DNA of 35,248 nt from Aquifex aeolicus. GTDB lineage: Bacteria > Aquificota > Aquificia > Aquificales > Aquificaceae. Of the stretch, positions 30,816 to 35,248 are shown one piece after another. The notes under the pieces were generated by a model. It saw only the letters and a list, made by a program, of their open reading frames with translations, did not search any database and had not been told where the DNA came from. The position numbers and the translations under genes were made by a program. Location: NCBI GenBank assembly GCA_011375045.1, contig DRNB01000008.1, forward strand, positions 1 through 35,248. The letters are read 5' to 3'. Position 1 is the first letter of the stretch. Each line of letters starts with the position of its first letter.

Positions 30816-30891
30816 TGGTAGGCGCGGGGGGACTCGAACCCCCGACCTCCGGCGTGTCGGGCCGGCGCTCTCCCGGCTGAGCTACGCGCCT
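30816..30891 (-). tRNA. tRNA-Val (anticodon GAC), likely attachment site
   Basis: A 76-nt cloverleaf: acceptor AGGCGCG/CGCGCCU with A73 and encoded CCA, D-stem GCUC/GAGC, anticodon stem CCGGC/GCCGG with loop CCGACAC (anticodon GAC, Val), variable AGGUC and a T-arm GGGGG-UUCGAGU-CCCCC. A73 fits valine identity. Base 33 is C instead of the nearly universal U. The 3' end faces the element, where integrases normally recombine, so the element is probably inserted here. A promoter lies directly upstream. Confidence 0.93.
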
Positions 30892-30904
30892 TGATCTCTA
30901 TCGA

Positions 30905-30933
30905 ATTATCGCCATGTTGCTTCCGGTAGTCAA
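30905..30933 (-). promoter_or_regulatory. tRNA promoter
   Basis: TTGACT (30933-30928), 17-bp spacer, GATAAT (30910-30905), seven bases before the expected start of the tRNA transcript. The spacer has none of the AAAAAGC motif found in the element promoters. Confidence 0.75.
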
Positions 30934-30941
30934 GCTGTAAA

Positions 30942-30959
30942 GGGTGTTACCCATCACCC
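30942..30959 (-). terminator. Weak hairpin at the end of pgl
   Basis: GGGTG/CACCC 5-bp stem with an 8-base loop overlapping the pgl stop and followed by TTTAC on the minus strand. Too short to be sure. Confidence 0.3.
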
Positions 30960-31613
30960 GCCGGACACCTCCAGATCCGTGAACACGAATATATCCCCTT
31001 CCCCTCTAACCTTCCGGGCGGGTATGTCTCCGCCGTGGATCAGAGCGGTCAGGGCTTTTCTCTTACTCTCTCCGAAGACGAGGAAGGCTATCTCTCCGGA
31101 GCGGTTTATGAACTCTAAGCTCATGCTGATCCTCTTCAGACCGTCCGGAGATTCGGAGAGGCAGGCGTTCACACCGCAGGGTTCGCAGGGTGTCCGGGGA
31201 AACAGGGAGGCGGTGTGTCCGTCCTCACCGATACCCAGCAGTATGAAGTCGAGCCTCCCGATCCGGGAAAGCTCCCTGTCGAACTCCCCGCAGGCTTCTT
31301 CGGGGGAGAGCTCTGTTCTTATCCTGTAAACCCTTGCTCTTTCCCCCAGAAGCTCCCTGATCATCCTCCAGTTGCTCCTCGGATCCGTGGAGGGGACGCA
31401 GCGCTCGTCCGTCGGAAGGAAGTAGCTTTCCTCCCAGTAGGGGAAGTTCTCCCTCATCTTCCTGTAGAGATTCCGGGGGCTGCTTCCCCCCGCAAGGCCT
31501 GCTGTAAAGGATCCCTTCCGCTCCACGCTCCGGCGGGCGATCCCTGTTATGAACTCCAGAAGCTCCCCGAAGAGCTCCTCCCTCTTTTCCCGTCTCACCA
31601 GCCTGTAGCTCAT
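30954..31613 (-). CDS. pgl: 6-phosphogluconolactonase
   Basis: 219 residues from ATG 31613, which overlaps the zwf stop by one base (TGATG). The sequence has GLAGGSSPRNLYRKM, FLPTDERCVPSTDPRSNWRM and LLGIGEDGHTASLFP, the three blocks of the DevB/Pgl family. It hydrolyses 6-phosphogluconolactone, the second step of the oxidative pentose phosphate pathway. Part of the gnd-zwf-pgl operon, chromosomal rather than part of the element. Confidence 0.93.
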   Translation of the reverse strand: MSYRLVRREKREELFGELLEFITGIARRSVERKGSFTAGLAGGSSPRNLYRKMRENFPYWEESYFLPTDERCVPSTDPRSNWRMIRELLGERARVYRIRTELSPEEACGEFDRELSRIGRLDFILLGIGEDGHTASLFPRTPCEPCGVNACLSESPDGLKRISMSLEFINRSGEIAFLVFGESKRKALTALIHGGDIPARKVRGEGDIFVFTDLEVSGG

Positions 31614-32983
31614 CAGACGAGGACCCACCTCCTCCCGTCGCGTTTTATGAACTCCTCAGCCTCCCTTGGACCCCACGTGCCGGGCTTGTAGAGGGGTACG
31701 TCCTCATCCTCCCTCCAGCGGTCTATTATGGACTGGACTATCTCCCACGCAAGCTCGGACTCGTCCTCCCTTATGAAGAGGGTCTGATCGCCGTCGATTA
31801 CGTCCTCTAAAAGGGTCTCGTAAGCCTCCGGAGGCTCCTGTCCGAAGTGCTTGGAGAGATCGATCTCCATGGAGCTTTCCACGGTGCACGCTAAGAAACC
31901 CGTGGGGGGCATCATCTGAAATCTGAAGATCACCCTCGTGGCCGGGGCTATTTCGAAGGCGAGCTTGTTCTGATCGGGCATGCACCCCAGTATCCTGCCG
32001 AAGTTGCCGGGTATCTCCTTGAAGAGGACCACAGCCTCGGTTTTCTTCTCCTTCAGCTTCTTTCCCGTTCTCAGGTAGAAGGGGACACCCTCCCACCGGA
32101 AGTTCTCTATATACAGCTTGACCGCAGCGTAGGTCTCCGTGTTAGAATCCCTACCGAGCTCGTGGGTGTAGCCGCTGTACTGTCCCCTCACCGCGTAGCG
32201 GTCCACCTCCTCCTCCTTGATCCTCCTGATGGAGGCGAGAACCTTAACCTTCTCGTCCCTTATCCTCTCCGCGGACATGACCGCCGGAGGTTCCATGGCG
32301 AGGAAGGCGAGTATCTGAAGGAGGTGGTTCTGAATCATGTCCCTCAGGGCACCTATCCGGTCGTAGTAGCTGGCTCTGCCTTCCAGTCCGAGGGTTTCCG
32401 TTGCGGAGATCTGGATGTTGTCTATGAAGTTTTTGTTCCATATGCCTTCGAAGATGTAGTTGGAGAACCTTATGGAGAGGATGTTCTGGATCGGAACCTT
32501 CCCGAGGAAGTGGTCTATCCTGTATATCTCCCGCTCCGTGAAGTATCTCTTGAGCTGGAAGTTCAGGCTCTTTGCGGACTTGAGATCGAACCCGAAGGGT
32601 TTTTCTATGACGATCTTCCGGGGGTTCGAGAACCTTCTCAGAAGCGACCCCGTGTTTATGATGGTCGGCTCGAAGAGGCTGGGGGGAAGAGCCAGGTAAA
32701 AGATAAGCTCCACGTTGGGGAGGGCTTCTATCTCCCTTCTGAGGGTTTCGTAGTCCTTCTTCTCGGTAACATCGAAGTTCAGGAACTTGAAAAAGCGGGC
32801 GAACTCGGGATCCAGCCGGTCCGTGTAGTCCTTGAGTTTGTCCGCATCCCTCCCCAGGGCGCAGATAAGGCGCAGCCCGGAGAGCTTTCCCTTTTTGTAG
32901 AGGCTCTGGAGCACCGGATAGAGCTTTCTGCGGGCGAGATCCCCCGTTCCGCCGAATATAAAGAAGGCTGTCTCCCTCTTCAT
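31613..32983 (-). CDS. zwf: Glucose-6-phosphate dehydrogenase
   Basis: 456 residues from ATG 32983. Nucleotide-binding FGGTGDLARRKLYPVL, the active-site RIDHFLGK and PSLFEP-type region identify Zwf. It catalyses glucose-6-phosphate to 6-phosphogluconolactone with NAD(P). Somewhat shorter than the usual ~490, but no gap seen. ATGA overlap with the gnd stop, so gnd-zwf-pgl are co-translated. A longer in-frame upstream extension would lie inside gnd and is not needed. Confidence 0.96.
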   Translation of the reverse strand: MKRETAFFIFGGTGDLARRKLYPVLQSLYKKGKLSGLRLICALGRDADKLKDYTDRLDPEFARFFKFLNFDVTEKKDYETLRREIEALPNVELIFYLALPPSLFEPTIINTGSLLRRFSNPRKIVIEKPFGFDLKSAKSLNFQLKRYFTEREIYRIDHFLGKVPIQNILSIRFSNYIFEGIWNKNFIDNIQISATETLGLEGRASYYDRIGALRDMIQNHLLQILAFLAMEPPAVMSAERIRDEKVKVLASIRRIKEEEVDRYAVRGQYSGYTHELGRDSNTETYAAVKLYIENFRWEGVPFYLRTGKKLKEKKTEAVVLFKEIPGNFGRILGCMPDQNKLAFEIAPATRVIFRFQMMPPTGFLACTVESSMEIDLSKHFGQEPPEAYETLLEDVIDGDQTLFIREDESELAWEIVQSIIDRWREDEDVPLYKPGTWGPREAEEFIKRDGRRWVLV

Positions 32984-33885
32984 TCTTCCTTCCTCTTTAC
33001 CGTGTGTCCGCCGAATTCGAACCTGAGAGCTGCGAGAAGCTTGTCCCTGAAGGAGTCTCTCTGGCGGGATCTGAACCTTCCCCACAGGGCGTCCGCCATA
33101 ACCCAGACGGGAACGCCCGAGTGAACCGCTTCGAGGACCGTCCACCTGCCCTCGCCGGAGTCTTCCACGTAGGGCTCTATTCCCTCGAGACCTTTGAAGT
33201 CTTTGAAGGCTTTGTAGGTCAGATCCATAAGCCAGGAGCGTATAACGCTTCCCCTCGTGTATATGCGGGCGACCTCCTCCAGATCGAGATCGAACTCGCT
33301 CTCCTTCATGAGCTCGAAGCCCTCCGCTATTGCCTGCATCATCCCGTACTCTATGCCGTTGTGAACCATCTTTACGAAGTGCCCGCTTCCGGAGGCGCCC
33401 ACGTAACCGTACCCGTCCCCTTCGTAAGCCAGATCCCTGAAGAGATCCTCCACCTCTTCGAAAACCTGCCTGTCCCCTCCTATCATCAGACAGTATCCCT
33501 CCCTTTCACCCCACACGCCGCCGCTCACCCCCACGTCGAGGAAGCGTACTCCCCTCTCAGCCAGCTCCCTGTATCGTCTGATGGAATCCCTGAAGTAGGA
33601 GTTTCCCCCCTCGATCAGCGTATCACCCTCCCTGAGGAAGGGTGCGAGGCTCTGCAGGGCGGAATCGACGACCTGAGCCGGAACCATTATCCACAGGAGC
33701 TTTCTGTCCGAAAACCACTGGCACAGCTCCTCAGGCGTGCTGTGGGTTTCTATGCCCGCATCGCGAGCCTGCCTGCGGGATTCCTCGCTGACGTCGTAGC
33801 CGGCAACACGCCACCCCTTGGTTTTGAGGCGCTTTGCAATTCCTAACCCCATTCTCCCCAGTCCGACAACACCTATCTCCCTCAT
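32980..33885 (-). CDS. gnd: 6-phosphogluconate dehydrogenase, decarboxylating
   Basis: 301 residues from ATG 33885, the short form (~300 residues, GndA/YqeC type) rather than the 470-residue enzyme. MREIGVVGLGRMGLGIAKRL is the cofactor-binding start, DVGVSGGVWGEREGY the substrate loop and SGHFVKMVHNGIEYGMMQ carries the catalytic lysine. It produces ribulose-5-phosphate and CO2. First gene of the operon; its start is 16 bp from that of the divergent alr. Confidence 0.94.
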   Translation of the reverse strand: MREIGVVGLGRMGLGIAKRLKTKGWRVAGYDVSEESRRQARDAGIETHSTPEELCQWFSDRKLLWIMVPAQVVDSALQSLAPFLREGDTLIEGGNSYFRDSIRRYRELAERGVRFLDVGVSGGVWGEREGYCLMIGGDRQVFEEVEDLFRDLAYEGDGYGYVGASGSGHFVKMVHNGIEYGMMQAIAEGFELMKESEFDLDLEEVARIYTRGSVIRSWLMDLTYKAFKDFKGLEGIEPYVEDSGEGRWTVLEAVHSGVPVWVMADALWGRFRSRQRDSFRDKLLAALRFEFGGHTVKRKEE

Positions 33886-33901
33886 ACTAAAATTGTAAAT
33901 T

Positions 33902-34960
33902 GTGATCGAAGATTTTGGCTTCTCCATTTGCTCCACCCAGACAGGTTGCAGGTCTGTTCTCGAGATAAAACGGAGTGCCGTCGAAAGGAACGTCAGGGAG
34001 CTTTACCGGTTTACAGGTAAGAAGATCATCGCCGTTGTGAAGTCCGATGCCTACGGCATGGGTGTCAGGTTTGTGGTTCCCCTTCTGAAGGAGCTGCCCG
34101 AGATAGACTCCTTTGCAGTTGCCTCCGCGGAGGAGGGAGTGCTCCTCAGGGAAATGGGGGTAAGGGGAGAGATTCTCGTTCTCGGAGGCATACTGCCCGA
34201 GGAACTTCAGGCTATCAAGGACTACAGGTTAACGCCCGTTGTATCGGACCCTGAACATCTGAAGGTTCTGGGAAGGGAGAACGTGAACTTCCATGTGAAG
34301 TACGATACAGGTATGGGACGGCTCGGGTTCGTCGGTGAAACGGTCGAGGATCCACGGGTTACCGGAGTCATGAGCCATCTGTCAACCCCTGCGGACAGGG
34401 AGTTTTCCCTGAAGCAGATCGAAGAGTTCCGGCGTATAGCCACCCTCTACGGGAGGGGCGTAAAGGTTCACCTCGAAAGCTCGGCGGGTCTGGTTTACAG
34501 GGTTCCCTACGCCACCCACGTGAGGGTTGGTCTTGCCCTCTACGGGGAGAAGCCCCTCAGGGATTATCCGGTTCCCCTCAGCCCCGCTGTCAGCGTGAAG
34601 GCACGGGTGATATCGGTGAAGGAGATCCCCCCCGGACACCCCGTATCCTACGGACGAACCTACACCGCACCCCGCAGGATGAGGATAGGTGTTGTAGCCT
34701 TTGGATACGCGGACGGACTCATGAAGAGCCTCTCCAACAGAGGCTTTCTCCTTTACGGGGAGGCAAGGCTGCCCATCATCGGCAACATAACGATGGATAT
34801 GACCGTGGTGGATCTGGGAGACGTGTCCGTAAAGGTGGGGGACTGGGTGGTGATTGTGGACGAGGGGCGAACCTTCGGGGATCTGGCGCGCTTGGCGGGA
34901 ACGATACCCTACGAGATAATGTGCAACATCTCCGGCAGGGTAAAGCGGGAGATCATTTGA
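33902..34960 (+). CDS. alr: Alanine racemase
   Basis: 352 residues. AVVKSDAYGMGV holds the PLP lysine, KYDTGMGRLGF and VSYGRTY (catalytic tyrosine) are typical, and GNITMDMTVVDLG completes the C-terminal domain. It supplies D-alanine for peptidoglycan. GTG 33902 is the only in-frame start candidate near the expected N-terminus and has no ribosome-binding site, so translation may be leaderless. The 20 extra N-terminal residues look unstructured. The stop overlaps the convergent cytochrome gene. Confidence 0.93.
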   Translation: MIEDFGFSICSTQTGCRSVLEIKRSAVERNVRELYRFTGKKIIAVVKSDAYGMGVRFVVPLLKELPEIDSFAVASAEEGVLLREMGVRGEILVLGGILPEELQAIKDYRLTPVVSDPEHLKVLGRENVNFHVKYDTGMGRLGFVGETVEDPRVTGVMSHLSTPADREFSLKQIEEFRRIATLYGRGVKVHLESSAGLVYRVPYATHVRVGLALYGEKPLRDYPVPLSPAVSVKARVISVKEIPPGHPVSYGRTYTAPRRMRIGVVAFGYADGLMKSLSNRGFLLYGEARLPIIGNITMDMTVVDLGDVSVKVGDWVVIVDEGRTFGDLARLAGTIPYEIMCNISGRVKREII

Positions 34961-35248
34961 GCTCTAATATCCACTCTGAAATCTTCCGTGCCTCTTCCTT
35001 TGTTACGGGCTGGGGTGTCATGGGTATGCTGCCCCACTTGCCCATACTTCCCTTGGTTATGCTCTCGATAAGCTCGTCGAGGGCGCCCTCCTTTTCCCGG
35101 TACCTGTTGGCTATATCGATGAAGGGGGGACCTACCCTCCGCTTCTCTATATCGTGACAGGCGAGACACCCCTTCTGATCTGATATCCGGAAGGCTTCGG
35201 AAGCCTTGTATTTCTCGTAGGCTCCTCCCGAAACCTTTTCCGAAGAGG
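34953..35248 (-). CDS. c-type cytochrome, partial
   Basis: The C-terminal ~98 residues of a class I cytochrome c; the start lies beyond the right edge. GCLACHD is the heme-binding CxxCH, then VGPPFIDIANRY and GSMGKWGSIPMTPQ with the probable axial methionine, as in cytochrome c551-type proteins. Periplasmic electron carrier. The 3' end overlaps alr by eight bases in convergent orientation. Confidence 0.88.
   Translation of the reverse strand, partial: SSEKVSGGAYEKYKASEAFRISDQKGCLACHDIEKRRVGPPFIDIANRYREKEGALDELIESITKGSMGKWGSIPMTPQPVTKEEARKISEWILELK

Noticed and set aside
32162..33124. Plus-strand reading frame of 320 codons
   Set aside because: Opposite zwf; the zwf translation has the family motifs throughout, so the other strand is a by-product of GC-rich codons.
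1..35248. CRISPR arrays or insertion sequences
   Set aside because: No regularly spaced repeats, no transposase-like protein and no flanking inverted repeats were seen.

Overview
The window is mostly the transfer region of an integrated F-type conjugative element (an ICE, or less likely an integrated plasmid), followed by a short stretch of ordinary chromosome. Heavy AGG/AGA and ATA codon use and charged, Lys/Glu/Arg-rich proteins suggest a thermophilic bacterium. Members of the Aquificota are my best guess, but only a guess. The DNA right of the tRNA looks visibly more GC-rich than the element, as expected for an acquired region.

Left part (1-3563, minus strand): an operon of small accessory genes. 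They encode a partial SWIM-type zinc protein, a Cys-rich mini-protein, three unrecognised small proteins (one with a TEKQ-type C-terminus), a HEPN-domain protein with an overlapping small partner, and a possible DUF932-like protein. The operon is read from a consensus-like promoter at 3810-3838 through a leader of about 240 nt with several hairpins. Further hairpins lie between the genes.

Central part (3857-28330, plus strand): a nearly complete F-type type IV secretion system in three promoter-headed blocks. Block 1 has traF, traH and three unrecognised genes where traG would be expected. Block 2 has traA-L-E-K-B, a TraV that appears split into two lipoproteins around a small outer-membrane-like protein, traC, trbI and an S26 signal peptidase. 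Block 3 has traW, a 57-residue ORF, traU, a TraN that appears split into separate proteins with a C-type-lectin-like protein between them, and a lytic transglycosylase. The last block (22164-28330) holds a DsbC-like protein, two related small membrane proteins flanking a VirB10-like fragment, a protein with a ParB-like motif, an OmpA-like domain, a surface lipoprotein, an SH3 protein, TrbC, and an overlapping EAL/GGDEF pair that should make and degrade cyclic-di-GMP. Nearly all genes overlap or abut.

Right end of the element (28310-30815, minus strand): a coupling ATPase lacking the usual membrane anchor, fused to a complete-looking HD domain, convergent with the GGDEF gene across a shared hairpin terminator. 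A tRNA-Val gene at 30816-30891 has its 3' end facing the element and is the probable attachment site. No integrase and no free-standing relaxase is visible, so the left end and probably those genes lie outside the window.

Chromosomal part (30892-35248): the tRNA promoter, a pgl-zwf-gnd operon (oxidative pentose phosphate pathway), a divergent alanine racemase gene, and a partial c-type cytochrome gene.

A recurring promoter motif (TTGACATATTANAAAAAGCAAC with a TATACT-like -10) heads the transfer blocks and the accessory operon, and in weaker form the coupling-protein gene. This suggests one shared regulatory input for the element.
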